Below are positions 45,513 to 59,724 of a stretch of 64,000 bases of DNA, piece after piece (the stretch's first letter is position 1; every line of letters begins with the position of its first letter). Position numbers and translations under genes: made by a program. This DNA is from Distichodus sexfasciatus (taxonomy: Eukaryota; Chordata; Actinopteri; Characiformes; Distichodontidae), in NCBI GenBank assembly GCA_032718565.1, contig JAVGVS010000040.1:3046027-3110026 (forward strand), given 5' to 3'. Below the pieces are notes generated by a model. It made no database searches. It was given only the letters and a program-made list of their open reading frames with translations, and was not told the DNA's origin.

Positions 45513-48090
45513 TTTCATTTAACTCATTTGTGTAACAACAGTGGACTTTGCTTATGAGTACTTTGGATTTAAACTGACAATCCTCGGATCACAAGAGGAC
45601 CTCCCTAAACCTTACCACTACTACTCCTGCTACAGGCACAAATGTTGAAGTCTGGGAATTCTAGAGTTAGGTTCCAGACCATAGTTTGGTTTGGAACAAG
45701 ATGTATCCAGTGTGCATTGCTAGTCATATTTTGACTTGAAACAATGTTTATCTGATTTAAACGAATTTAAACACAGTTTATGCTAATCTCCTGTACCACT
45801 GCAGAGGTCATGGTATGATCACAGACGAGTCTCTACTTTTGGTTGGTTACCAAACTCTGATCCACCGACACCCAAAATTGCTAAAACTGAAACACAGTCT
45901 GCATGATACTAGCGCTGGACATCTGGAAACACATCTTCACCTCCCAGAAAATATACAATGAGATTAGCATCCCCATGCACAATATCCAGTTTGTCCGTTC
46001 CCATGCAGAGCGGGAAATAAATAGAAATATAAATATTCGTAAATAACCCAGAGGGAAGGGGGGATAGAGGGAGCTTATTTGTTTTGTAATGATGATTCTC
46101 ACTGAGAGCGTCCACCCTGCAGTCTCCACTTCCCACCCAAATAATCAACAGGTCACTTTTTGGGGTCAAGTACTACTGTATGCAACACTAAAGTATGTGG
46201 AGAGACTGTTTATGAGAAAGGGCAGTGTTATTTACTGCGCTCCATTATTTTCAATATGTAACATTTCATTACCAGAGGTCAAATTAACATTGGCTTGACC
46301 TCAAACATTGCCCGTTAAGAGCAAGTTATTGAGTTGTCCAGAATTTGACAACCTGAAGGACAATCTGGCTCTGCTCTCCGTTCTACAAAGACCTCAAATT
46401 CCCGAAAATCTGTTTTTGTGTATGAGTAAAGATGACGGATAATGTTTTATTAGTCAGATCAAACTAAGAGCATTAAACTCAGCATAGTTATATCCATAAC
46501 CACGCCAAAATCCTTATGTAACAGGCCAGTGGTGGTTATGAGAAAGTGCAGATGACATTTCCATGACAGCCAGACATGCATCATTTTCACAATATCAAAA
46601 CGTAGTGGCTCTCGTGGACGTGAAGGAGTTCTGAGATTTGCAAGAGCAATAATCATAAACCACTCAACCTCTCTGGGTCTCAAACCTTTTGTAAACCGTT
46701 TTTGGAATCTTTCCACTTGATGTGTTAATGACTTCCAGTAGGAATACTCATTGAAAACGTGGTTTAATTAGCATCTGATGAAGTTAATTTGGTGACAGTG
46801 GCGGTACTGATCTTGTTTTGGGGGACTGAGTTTTGGAACAAGCAGGTTCACCCCGATCTGGGAAAAAGAAGCCAAACTAAAAACAAAACACTGGCAAACC
46901 AACCAGCTGCTGTTTTTCCAGCTGTGATAATGGCAAGAGTCCTGGGAAATGAGAGGCAAGCATCCAATCGTGATACTGAATGGAAGAAAGTATGCAGCAA
47001 TAATCGAGTTATACAAGTCAAATAACAGGCCGCCGAAATTGTGGCATCACATATTTCTAAGAGCCGTTGATGGGACGCGTCGCCGTTATAAGGCCCGAGA
47101 GACGGAGTAAGGTCATGTTTTGCAGACACAAGCTCAATAGCAATAAAAGGGGGCATGCTGGGAACCGCCCGAGGACGTTCACAAGCTGTGACATGGGGAG
47201 CATGACAGGAAGACGTGCAAGTGAAAATCCAATGAGAAGTTGGTGAGATTGTTGGTAAAAAATAAGTGGAACCTAGACAAGACAGTGTCGATCGAATCCC
47301 AAGGGGAACAAGTGGGATGTGTTTGTTACCCATAAGCATGCAAATAAACAGATGGGGTAAAAGCAGAAAAGAGCAAGAGGGGAGGGAGGAGGGCGAGGTG
47401 TGGACTGTGAGAAGCCAGCGACAGGAGGCCTGGAGATGCAGCTGAGACTCTAGAAGGTTCAGAGTTGAAAACGTCTGACGTCATTACCACCGACACTGCT
47501 TCTGATGTGGTTAAACCAAAATACACTCTCCAGTGAGGAAAGTCTGTCTAACATTCACAGAACAGTTTCTCATGTAGCATCCTAATTATCAGGTTTTATT
47601 TTGGCTGCCCTCCTTTACACATTTATTCTAGGCATCAAGTGTCAATGAAACATCAGATAGAATTGAGGAATATCACTGGAGGTTTGTCTACTTAAAAGCT
47701 GGCAAAACTGTCTCCAGCATCCAGACACACTCATTCATTAAATGTAAAGACGCGGGCAGCGGACGCAGACCAGAAAGCACCCTCATGCCGAGAGTAATTA
47801 ACAGTGCGAGTTAATGCATAATCCGAGAGTTGTGCATTCAGAGGAAACACAGGCCTGAATAATGGATCTGACCCACAATTACATTTGCATATGAAATTTT
47901 TAAACTGGAAAATGGTGACGCCGGATTAGGAATTAGACATGGGCACGAGCAACACAACGAGCAACGTGCAGCAACACTGATGGAAATCATGAGCAGAAAT
48001 TAGAGTTTATAAATTACACATGAAGGGAAGTGTTGCCAAGAAACTATTAATAACTTATGATAGGTGAATAACAAGCAAAAAAACCTTCAT
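45513..48090. other. No gene recognised; long low-repeat intergenic stretch
   Basis: Apart from a possible degraded SINE fragment at 45545-45620, this 2.6-kb stretch lacks recognisable repeats or exons. Subregions such as 47720-47960 (GTAATTAACAG, TTAATGCATAATCC, TTTGCATATGAAATTT) look like homeobox/POU-site-rich non-coding DNA. That makes it the best candidate tract for conserved enhancers between gper1 and the H3.3 gene. Confidence 0.35.
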
Positions 48091-48105
48091 TGACTCAAGG
48101 AATCA

Positions 48106-48111
48106 TTTATT
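48106..48111 (-). terminator. Candidate H3.3 polyadenylation signal
   Basis: TTTATT on the plus strand reads AATAAA on the gene strand, 553 nt past the stop. A nearer AATAAA at 48448-48453 is an alternative. A ~0.55-kb 3'UTR with a poly(A) signal fits replication-independent H3.3 rather than a stem-loop histone mRNA. Confidence 0.5.
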
Positions 48112-48663
48112 CTAACATGAAAAAGTATGCACACACAATACAATTCTGACCTCTACTGGTTGAATTGTAAAAAGACAACAAACTACACGTTCCTCTAAGT
48201 CTTAAACTTTTTAAAAATATAAAAGTGGTACTGCCAGAATTACATTTAAACTGGAGCTTAACAGTCAACAAATGAATGTTCATGGTAGTTAATCTCAGCA
48301 CCTGTTCAACCAATTAAAATGGTATTTTTTCTACGCTATGCAAACCAGTTTAGAGACAATTAATTTTTAGAAGCAACATTTTTTTTTACATGGGGGAAGT
48401 CATTAACCAAAAGCAGTCGAATAGCCAGGTTGAGGTAGTGAACTTTTTTTTATTAACAACCCAATAACCAAATGTAAAAAGATAAATATTCTTAGCATGC
48501 AAACTAAAGCTACTCTACAATGAGCACTGCTAAATATCTGAGTACACCATTTTCCACTTGAACCTGAGTCTGTTGGGAATGTTTTATAAAATTATGCCGT
48601 CAAATTTAAAATCCATCGCTTAGAGTGTGGTGTTAGGAAAGATGACAAGAAAGTAGTATTAAA
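48112..48663 (-). other. H3.3 gene 3'UTR
   Basis: AT-rich sequence between the stop codon and the candidate poly(A) signal. No histone 3' stem-loop is seen near the stop. Confidence 0.5.
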
Positions 48664-50962
<2,299 letters not shown>

Positions 50963-51606
50963 CTGAACAGGAACAAAAAAATCTCCAATCACAAATCCAA
51001 CAAAATCTTAACGAGGAGAAAATTAAAGCCAACTGCAATTAAGTCACATGCAAGTCAAAATTCAACTTCTGCCTGCGGGTCACGTTTACATTGTCTAAAT
51101 TAACATCATACGCATGCGCAATATTCACATCACATTAAAGAGAGACAACGTTACTCAAACTCGTCTGGCTAAAACGGGTTTTTGCCCTCGATACAAAATG
51201 AATTGAAATTCATTCCATTCCTGTTCTCATTTTCCATTAGCAATTTATAAGAAGTCCGTCAAAATATGTAATTGATTTCAAACTTCTTGGCTAAAATAAC
51301 ATTCCTTTGTTCATTTATTTTAGGTTAAGGTTAACTATAACAGAAGGATTACATAAAGTTGAAGTCTACTAGCAAAAAAAGCGCGCCAGACTTGTCTCCA
51401 GTGTTTTCATTGGTGTTTATTATTATTAGCCAAATTAATACATGTGACCCCTGAATTTATTTTTCATAATTACTTTATAAAAGAATGCTAGGTAATGTTT
51501 TAAGATATAAACTACATAACATTAAATAATTTAATAGAACATTAGCCAGTAATTAGCGTACTAGCTAACGTTTACCCGGTCAGCCCGGGACATTTTTATA
51601 CGAGAC

Positions 51607-51617
51607 AAAATGGCGGC
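51607..51617 (+). promoter_or_regulatory. YY1-like site in H3.3 intron 1
   Basis: AAAATGGCGGC is a strong match to the YY1 consensus. It sits about 0.65 kb inside the transcribed region of the minus-strand gene. Confidence 0.45.
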
Positions 51618-51979
51618 ATCTTTTATTGCTTCCGGTCGATGTAATCACAACCGGCTACGCAATCTGCCGTTTAACAACAGATTTCTGGTAAAAAATGTTG
51701 GACAGCACCTCCATTTTTACTTTATTCGTTTACTAGTTACGTTTGTGAAGAATGTCTGTCGAAAAAAAGCGACGTGGTGAGCCTAAGTTTTATGGACCGC
51801 TTCGTTATTCCGCGTCCTGAAACCAGCGCGCAAAACAGGACCAGATTTTAACCCCCCTCGTCGAGACGCATTAAATCGGTTGATACAGTAAAAAAAAAAA
51901 AAGATTTATATCCATTAATGTGATGTAGAACTTGTACTAACGAATTGGATTCTTTTAACGGCAGCTTGGAGCTTTGTCC

Positions 51980-51990
51980 AAAATGGCGGG
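51980..51990 (+). promoter_or_regulatory. Second YY1-like site in H3.3 intron 1
   Basis: AAAATGGCGGG, same orientation as the site at 51607, in CpG-rich DNA close to the leader exon. Confidence 0.45.
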
Positions 51991-52239
51991 CTACAGAGAG
52001 CGGCGCGCGCAGCTATAAACCAACTGCGGCCTAAGCGTGCGCATAAGAAAAAGAAAAATAGCTGGTCGTACCGGCGAAATCAAGTCGGAAATTTGATCCA
52101 AAACCGCCTACTTGGTAACTTAACGACGACGAATTGAGATAAGAGAAGACTGACGAGCGTTTTAAAAGAAAATAAGACGAGCGAAAAAGATAAACATACG
52201 AGTGACCGTCGACGCAATAAAGGCGCGCAGTTTACTTAC

Positions 52240-52292
52240 GTGTTCACTTCCGAGCGTAAATACGCTGCTTCTCCTCGAACGTCCAAATGCTG
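52240..52292 (-). other. h3f3: Inferred non-coding leader exon of H3.3
   Basis: On the gene strand a donor (GAACAC|GTAAGT) ends at 52240, about 50 nt beyond the start expected from the TATA box. An untranslated exon 1 followed by a ~1.28-kb intron is the usual H3.3 arrangement. Confidence 0.55.
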
Positions 52293-52318
52293 TTTGAAAA
52301 TAGTGGGGGGTTTTGGTG

Positions 52319-52330
52319 CTATTTATATTT
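52319..52330 (-). promoter_or_regulatory. h3f3: TATA box of the H3.3 promoter
   Basis: Reads AAATATAAATAG on the gene strand, 25-35 nt upstream of the inferred start and about 80 nt upstream of the leader donor. Confidence 0.6.
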
Positions 52331-52344
52331 TTCCATGGCGAGCC

Positions 52345-52352
52345 CTACGTCA
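52345..52352 (-). promoter_or_regulatory. h3f3: CRE-like element upstream of the H3.3 TATA box
   Basis: TGACGTAG on the gene strand, with adjoining GTGACGGTGACG. A CRE/TRE-type element next to the TATA box is a described feature of vertebrate H3.3B promoters. Confidence 0.5.
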
Positions 52353-52399
52353 CCGTCACATGACGGAGTTTTGTGGGCGTCACTAGGGCCGGTTTTTGG

Positions 52400-54460
52400 A
52401 AAGTAAAATTCCGGTCAGGTTTTAGTTCTGCCCGCTGCCTTAAAGGGCCACTGCGCTAATATTAATATACGACGACGCCTAACTGAGCATAACGCTAAAA
52501 AGGGCCCAACAATGCATGGAAGGTGCTGATGATGATGATGATGATGATGTTAAAGATGAGGTCAGCGTTCCATTTAGTGTTTATATGTCGTTAACCACAT
52601 TAACGTGTGTGTTGTTGACGTAGCCCTTTAATCAGGGGTACAAAGTCAAAGTAAACTTTGTCATCTCTGCTATATACTATACAAGTATACAGAGAGACAA
52701 GTAACAAACCACAACAACTTTTTGATATGTTTTATCAAGTCTGCGATTATCCATTTTACTGCATACATTGTGGTTTTTACTTTTAACATTTGTTTTTGGC
52801 GAAAAAGGAACACTGAAACAATAAGTGAAATGCTCATTCATATATGTGAAATAAAAAAGAAAGAAAAACAACGTGTAGTTTTTAAAGTAAAAGAAACAAA
52901 AGACTATCATTATTTATTTGGAATTTCTATGCGGTAATTATCTTGGTAAAAAAGCAGTATAAAGTCCCCTGGAATCGTCCTTACTCCAACATTTTGGACA
53001 GTTAAAAAGTACATTAAAGTAGGTTAAATAAATAGTCTTTAAGCCTAGCTTTAAAACACACTTCATGCCAAGAAAACAATTAAAAATGTATTATAATGAA
53101 TGAATGAGTGAATTTTACTTGTGTTTCCTTTTGGTGTCAATACCAGTGATGTGATGTGTAAAAATTATATTCAGAGAGGCGTTTCCCCTTTCCATTTGCT
53201 GTCTGCCTGTGATAATGCATGGAACAGATAATATATAACATTTAATTTTTCATATTTTATAGTGTAGGTATGTATGTATATTCTATATTTTTTCTTTGTA
53301 CTATGTAAAAACTGTCTTCTATATACTTGTAAATAGCTTAGATGACAAAGCTTACTTTGACTTTTGATTATATCTAAACATCAACACTTGACACTAGAAC
53401 TCTTTGGGAAATAATACGTTGAACTCTTACATGCTTATTTTAATGCCCGTTGTTTTACTTGATTTTAGATAATATTTCATTAATGTAATAATACATATAC
53501 TAGAGCATATTTATCAATCCGTGCTTTATGTAGTAGATGAAGAGGGCTTGTGTAAATGTCCGGTCTGGACTTTTTTCTTTTTTGAACTCGGATATAGGCT
53601 CCTCCCAATGGATGCTACGGTTCAGATTTCAACGCAGCAATGGATGTCTACAGACCAGAGACGCTAAAAACTGGGGGTTCTTATAGTTTGGACGTCCTCT
53701 GTCTCTGATTAAAGCAATTCCAAATAAAGCGAATATTTTAAATAAAATGTTCTGTCACGAGACCCCGCTTCAGTACAGTTTGACATATGACATGTAGGAC
53801 TGAGATTAAATTTATAATCGCCAGCAGTTAATAGTAAAATGCTTTGTTTTTTTTGTTAGAACAGTTCAGTGTCAGGTTATAGAGACCTACAGAAATCGGT
53901 TGTGCTTCACTGAGGGTCAATAATACAGCAGAAAATCGTATCTAAAATAATTTGTATGTTTAAAATGGATTTGGAATGGATATGCCTGAAACCGCAACAA
54001 CAAAACAGTCTGAATGTTGTCCATTCAGATCTGTAAGATAAAAATGGGAATAATATGTACAAATGCACTGACACAAAAAGCATCCAAATGCTCTTTGCGT
54101 GGTGCGCCCAAAAACAAGATGACCACGGAACTCACACGCATCCTTTCGTGATTATGACGGTATTTTTATTTTCTTTCTGGTTGCTACGTCTTTTGATTGC
54201 TGTCGTGTCACCTTGTTTATAGTTTCGCAATGAATTGCACAGTTTGACGCCCCTAGAAAATGTGGAAACATTTGTGATTATGACGTTATTTTTTACTCTT
54301 TTTGATTGCTGTCATACTGCCTCGTTTTTAGTTTTGGAATACATTGCCTTGTTCGCGTCGTTTGACTGCATCTCTACATTGCTGATCGGCGTTCGTTGCT
54401 ATTGCAGAACCACAGTCAGATCTGTTACAACAAAGTGCACGTCGTCGTGGCTCTGCAGCG
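52400..54460. other. Divergent intergenic region between H3.3 and the unkempt-family gene
   Basis: About 2 kb, mostly AT-rich, with a (GAT)n run at 52525-52549 and no recognised exon or named repeat. CpG density rises again from about 54.4 kb at the unkl-like promoter. The genes are too far apart for a classic short bidirectional promoter. Confidence 0.5.
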
Positions 54461-54552
54461 TGTTGAACGTGTCCGCGTTCGTCAGTTTCTCCCATTTACC
54501 GAAATCGGCCTCGCCGCGGCGCACGAGAGCGCGTGCAGAGGAAAGGGCCCGC

Positions 54553-54562
54553 GCGCATGCGC
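54553..54562 (+). promoter_or_regulatory. unkl: NRF1-type palindrome upstream of the unkl-like start codon
   Basis: GCGCATGCGC is a perfect match to the NRF1 core, 20 nt before the ATG in a CpG-rich segment. Its ATG would also open a 7-codon upstream frame (54557-54580) if included in the mRNA. Confidence 0.5.
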
Positions 54563-54582
54563 CGTTATTGTTTTGACTGAAA

Positions 54583-56140
54583 ATGCCGTCGGTTTCGAAA
54601 ACGGCGGCGAGCGCTTCTCCTCAAACCGAGAAACCAACCCACTATACGTAAGTAAAGTGGACGTCAAAGGGATAAAAATGCATTTTTTACAAAAGCTAGC
54701 GAACCTCTGGTGCCCTGCCGTCTATTAGATACGCGCAATTGTGCTCCGTTTTCATATCCTGCGTGCGTTTAAATATGGTGCTTTTCCCTTTTGTAAATTC
54801 TTCCGAATTGCACGTAGCTCGCCAGATTTTTATATCAGAATTATCACGTGTTTTTTTTAATATTGGCGGAGACAAAACGGATTTGTAGCCTCGCTGTTGT
54901 TGCAGAACGTGCGCAGCTTTGTTGTGCTACAAACTTAAACAGGCGTTTCACTTAAGACGAAGCTTTGCTTGTCCGAAGCTTGCTGGAGAGACGTGGGATG
55001 CGTCCGTAAACCGAGTACTACCGTACTACAGAGTACGCCCGAATTAGCTTTTTTACATACTGTTCAGTAGGCTAGTTCGCGATTTAGGACGCGACCATGG
55101 TTCAAAACGCGAAGCTGGCAGTCGAGATTCTCTCTTCTTCCTCCGCCTCGGCCTGAATAGCAGGCTTTACGCTGTTTGCGTGACGCAAGGCGACGCTCTC
55201 CTACAGCAGAGGGCGTCCCGGATCGTGCGTAAGAGTTGTTTGGGAATCGCGAAACACCTAGCGCGAGCTTTATAGTTTGTAGGGGATCATATATTAAACA
55301 GACACTTGACAACATTCGGTGTTTTATCTACGAATTAAGTAGATTTTGCCGGTTACTTGTTATTTTTGGTTATTAATAACCTATATCTGACGGACTGCAT
55401 GAGTTTTGAAGACCTGTAGCCAGTTTGTGCTGTCAAGTTTGTTTAGCGCGCAGTGTGTTGTCTCTAAACAAACTGAACGTGCTACGGGTCTTCAAAACTC
55501 ATTTAGTTTGTCTCGTCTTCAAAACTAATCGAATTTGTCATATGTTTTATGAATAACGACACAAACTAAAGGAGTTTTGAAGACCTGTAGCCCGTTCATG
55601 CTGTCAGCTTTGTTTAGCGCCAACTGTGACGCTGAACTCAGCTAACGGGCAATAGGTCTTCAATTTAGTTTGTCAGATAGGTAGGTAATTAAAAGTGACA
55701 AACTAAATGAGTTTTGAAGAGCTGTACAGTGTTTATGTTGTCAAGTTTAAGAGTCACGTGAGCTGTAAATAAAGAGGCAGCGAGTTAAGTTATACGTAAG
55801 TCATTTAAACACGAAACAAATGGCCTTGCTCTCATTTTCGCCTCTCTCATGTTGTTAGTAAAATAACCCCGTCGAAATCGGCCTGTTTTTTTATTTTATT
55901 TTTTTTTTTTTACATTTTTTTGCTGCGCAGATATCTGAAGGAGTTCAGGACCGAGCAGTGCCCGCTGTTCCTGCAGCACAAATGCACGCAGCACAGACCC
56001 TTTACCTGCTTTCACTGGCATTTTCTAAACCAGCGAAGGAGGAGACCGATCAGAAGAAGAGATGGCACTTTTAATTACAGCCCTGACGTGTACTGCACGA
56101 AGTATGACGAGACAACAGGCATCTGTCCCGACGGAGACGA
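54583..56140 (+). CDS. unkl: Unkempt family CCCH zinc-finger protein, 5' exons (unkl-like), partial
   Basis: Exon 1 (54583-54647) gives MPSVSKTAASASPQTEKPTH plus YT; donor AC|GTAAGT. Exon 2 (55931-56140) restores the frame as TYLKEFRTEQCPLF, and so on, to GDE at donor GA|GTAAGT. Together 91 codons plus two bases. Unkempt proteins are cytoplasmic RNA-binding regulators of translation with tandem CCCH fingers and a C-terminal RING. Seen: finger 1 as C-x7-C-x7-C-x3-H in CPLFLQHKCTQHRPFTCFHWH; basic NQRRRRPIRRRDGTFNYSPD; the first two Cys of finger 2 (YCTKYDETTGICPDGDE), whose remaining ligands lie in exon 3. MPSVSK, PQTEKPTHY, RPFT, HFLNQ and PDGDE favour UNKL over UNK, while TKYDE is UNK-like. 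Exon 3 is not found up to 64 kb, so intron 2 probably exceeds 7.8 kb. Intron 1 carries a palindromic repeat. Confidence 0.9.
55395..55745. repeat. Three successive palindromic units in unkl-like intron 1
   Basis: Unit 1 (55400-55501) is bounded by TGAGTTTTGAAGACC and its exact inverse. Unit 2 (55561-55674) has ACAAACTAAA and GAGTTTTGAAGACCT on the left, with AGGTCTTCAA and TTTAGTTTGT on the right. Unit 3 (from about 55704) shows only a left arm. Centres share TTTGTTTAGCGC. It looks like a MITE-type palindrome in tandem, or a locally duplicated hairpin. Confidence 0.75.
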
Positions 56141-57670
56141 GTAAGTGGATTTTATTCTTTAAAGCTCAGTTTTATGTGCAAATTCAAACTGGCAGCGTTG
56201 CTTCTTCCTCTGTGCATGTAATTCTTTTAACCCTATGCCTTTTTATGCGTTGCACATTGCGCCATGTTGCAGTGCCTAAAAGGCTGTTCTAATTCCAGTG
56301 GTCCCAGCCAAGCTTTTCGGTATGGCAAAGCATTTCATTGATGCATATTCGGTGTTTTTCGATGCATATGCATATATGTACGCAAATAAAGTGGAAGCAT
56401 GTCAATTGTTTAACTTGGCGTGTGGTATTTTGGAGCTGCTCGAGTGGGTCGAAGTTTTGCACGCTGCACTGTTGTTGACTTGTCTATTGTTCTGAGGAGC
56501 TCAAGTTTTTTTTTGTACCCGCCCCTTTCATGAAACGAGGAAGAAGCGCTGCATTTTTTTACCTCAAAGAATATCAGTTGTTTTAACGCGATGCTCTCGA
56601 CACAATTTTTATTTATTAACAAAAAACGGTTAAAAAACCTCACGTGGCCCGTTTGCGTCACGTGCACCCGTCGTTTGTTTTGATTTTTTACGTTTACGTC
56701 ACTTACGTAAATCCTCGTTTTACGGATAAAATGGCTCGGAAATTCGCATTCTGGTACTCAACATGAAAAGCGATTGACCGTTTTGTAAATATTTGAGTTT
56801 TTGAATTCAGTCAAATTCGCGTTTTTGGCTGCGTACAGACGCTCTGTCGTCCGCTCGTCTCCAGGAAACGGAGGACACACCCACTCGCTTCTAAGCTTCT
56901 CATTGGCTCCCTCCAGCACGTAGTCGTTTTTGATTGGCGGACGGGAGCTGTGTTTATTACTGCGTGTGTGTGTGTGTGTGTGTGTGTTGGGGAGTGCGGA
57001 ACGGAAGTCGGGTATTTACACGTTGACGCTTAAAAAGTGTGCGCCAGAAACGCGTGGAATTGCACGAAACTGTTTTGTGAGACTGTTAAAAGCTGGTTGT
57101 TTTCTTTTGCATTATTATTCCTTTAAGAAACGAAGGCATTAACTGCACACATTAGATTTAGTTTCTTGCAATTTTTAATTAACTTAATCTAACTTCTTTT
57201 TAAAGTTGTACAAATGAATCAGGATGCATTTCACGACGTGAATGAGAATGAAGCTCAGGATGCCAAGGAAGTTTTGGTGGTTGATGCTAAGACATTAAGA
57301 GCAAATAGATTAAAAAAAGTATTTATGTACAAGTCACTAATCTAAATTGTATCTTACACATAAATACAAAATACTGATATAAAGAGAAGAATGTGAATAT
57401 TGCTGTGCAAACTGAAACATATAGCTTTATAAGGGAGTGCAAAAATGTGCAGTAGGATAGACTCACAGAATGAGAAAAATCATGAATGTAGAGAATGTGT
57501 GCAATGAATAATTATCCAACTGTACAATAAGAATCTAAGATGTTCACAACATGACAAGCACAATATGACTATATATAGGTGATGAGGCTAATTGCAGGCC
57601 AGTTTGCATCCAGAGGAAAAAAGTCGTGTGGCCAGCACTGATTTTTCTGGCCTAAACACAATTCATCACA
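56141..57670 (+). other. Start of unkl-like intron 2; no exon 3 found
   Basis: It includes a CpG-bearing tract at 56630-56990 with two ATTGG (inverted CCAAT) motifs and CACGTG-like TCACGTGCACC, ending in a TG microsatellite (56961-56988). The rest is AT-rich. I looked for the remainder of finger 2 (a CPxLH-type exon start) and did not see it. Confidence 0.45.
56961..56988. repeat. (TG)n microsatellite
   Basis: About 12 TG units. Confidence 0.9.
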
Positions 57671-57689
57671 ATTTATTGAAAGTGAGCCC

Positions 57690-57990
57690 GAGGGTTCAAG
57701 ATTCAAGATTCTTTATTTGTCACATGCAAATTATACAGGTACAACATGCAGTGAAATGTATCCTGATCCACTCTTTTGACTGTGCAGTTTAGGCAAAGAA
57801 TAAAAAAAAAAAAAAAAAAAAAGATACAATATACAAACTTAAAATAAGGAGATAGGGGAATAGAATAAAGATAAATAAACTATTTCTTATATTACAATAA
57901 GTTAACCTGAGTACAAAAATCTGCAGACAGATAACAGATGCAATATACAATATGGAATTAAGAGGCAGTGAGGAATGACAAACTAGACAT
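57690..57990. mobile_element. Retroelement-type dispersed repeat with A-rich tract
   Basis: CAAGATTCTTTATTTGTCAC, ATGCAAATTATACAGGTACA and ACATGCAGTGAAATGTATCC are hallmarks of a common teleost non-LTR retroelement 3' region. A 20-nt A run follows at about 57801-57822. The exact family is not assigned. Confidence 0.5.
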
Positions 57991-58344
57991 TTAGAAAAAA
58001 GACATTTTTCAACACGAATGCAAAAGTGACAATGGAATAGAACACTTTCTCGCTATTCCACCTGCTCTCCAGTTTTAAAGGTCCCTGCAAAACCTGGACC
58101 ACAAATATATACAGACCGCTCACTTCCATTGTGGCTTTTATGTTTCCGTTGTTGCTTTTCCAGTTCACTTGTGGCTTTTGCATGAATCTAGTACACTTTA
58201 TTTTTAGGGCCATGAAAACCCCCTGGTTTGAGTAACTCTGTTAATAAGGATAGAGAGATGAATGAAGAGCTCCAGCACTGGACCTTAATACAAGTGATGT
58301 CTAAAACAGTCTGCCAAATGTAAACACCTGTCTTGGGTGTTGGT

Positions 58345-58500
58345 GGCCAGGTGGTATGATACTTAGCTATTGATCAAGCGGTTCAAAAGCAGCTCTGTTC
58401 TACTGCTAGAACTACCACCATTGAGCCCCTGAGCAAGACCCTTAGCGAGATGGTTCCTGTAGTTGGAAATGGAAGTCACTTTGTATAAGAGCACATGAAA
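58345..58500 (+). mobile_element. tRNA-derived SINE, second family (otophysan type)
   Basis: GGTATGATACTTAGCTATTG (A-box part), GCGGTTCAAAAGCAGCTCTG (B-box part), CCATTGAGCCCCTGAGCAAG with ACCCTTAG, and TATAAGAGCACATGAAAAATG. I recognise this layout from SINEs in catfish, characins and cyprinids. Confidence 0.6.
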
Positions 58501-59724
58501 AATGCCAAAAAGGTAAAATTCATATCTGTGACATTTGCTCGCTGTTCAAAGAAAGTAGATGAGAATCAAGCTGCTGTTTTTCATTGAATGTGTAAGTAAC
58601 GCAAATTATTATTGTTCAGTCACAGGCAAGACGTATGTGGTACTAAACTGAATGTTTCACCCATAAACTAAAATAACAGATACGGTCTAGGAACAGAGGA
58701 ATCCATTCGAGAAGTATTACATGTTTGATTCTGGATCATTATTTAATTTCATTTATAATGTATTACTTTTGGGTCATAAGAACAAAAGATGTTGTCATAG
58801 TTAAAAATAAATGCCTTTTTGCCGTTCGTTCCTGCACGTTCATTCATCCAGTAGAATCCTCCTGTCATGACATCACTGCTGTTGCCATAGTAACTGTTGC
58901 TGCCTAGGCAAGATGCAGTTGCTATAGGAGATTATTGGATATGTAGCATTTCAGCACCGGGCTTGTGACCCACCAGTGTGTGGTTTATTAACCTAGAGGA
59001 TTTTAGTCACAATGAAGTTGGTGTCGTATCATGTGAGGTTTTTAAAATTTTGGATTCATAACCAGATAATGATAAATTTTAAGGTTAGGTTACATAATGA
59101 TATGTGTAAGAAATATGCAAACATCATACAAAGGAACATAAGTGGAGCACTAGATGCTGCGTCTGTGACGTTCACACACATTGATTTTTTTAAATTAATG
59201 AGCATCTGTGTGTTGAAATGTCTTTTTAGTTGACTCTGAACTTGTGTTTTATGTAACCAAAAAGTTAAATTTTTGATGATGCACCGTTCTGCTTACTAAT
59301 GCAGCACATTCGTTAGAATGAAACTTTATTAAGAGTAAGGAGACTTTTGAAAACAATTTTCTTAATTCAACATACTTTATCACTTCAAACAGATAATCTG
59401 ATCTTGCTCTCATGCCAACTCAGTGCATTATTACCTCACACCTATAAAAAGAACCAGTTTAATACACACTGTTCATCACAGTTACAGTAAAACCGGTTTA
59501 GACTCGCCGTTTCTTGCCGAGCAAGATGTCTGACTCCTGTTATTATAAAATTCAGACTTCACTGACGATTTCAAAAGCACAGTTATACACCAGTAATTTT
59601 GCTTGATTAGTGCAGAATAACAATGCACTTTAATTACTGCACTGCCAATCAGACGACCTGCAATAAAACAACGGCAGGATGGAACAGCACTGATGTTTTA
59701 AGCAGATTTGTTGTGACAATTTAT
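58501..59724. other. No gene recognised; intron 2 of the unkl-like gene
   Basis: AT-rich non-coding DNA. Confidence 0.4.
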
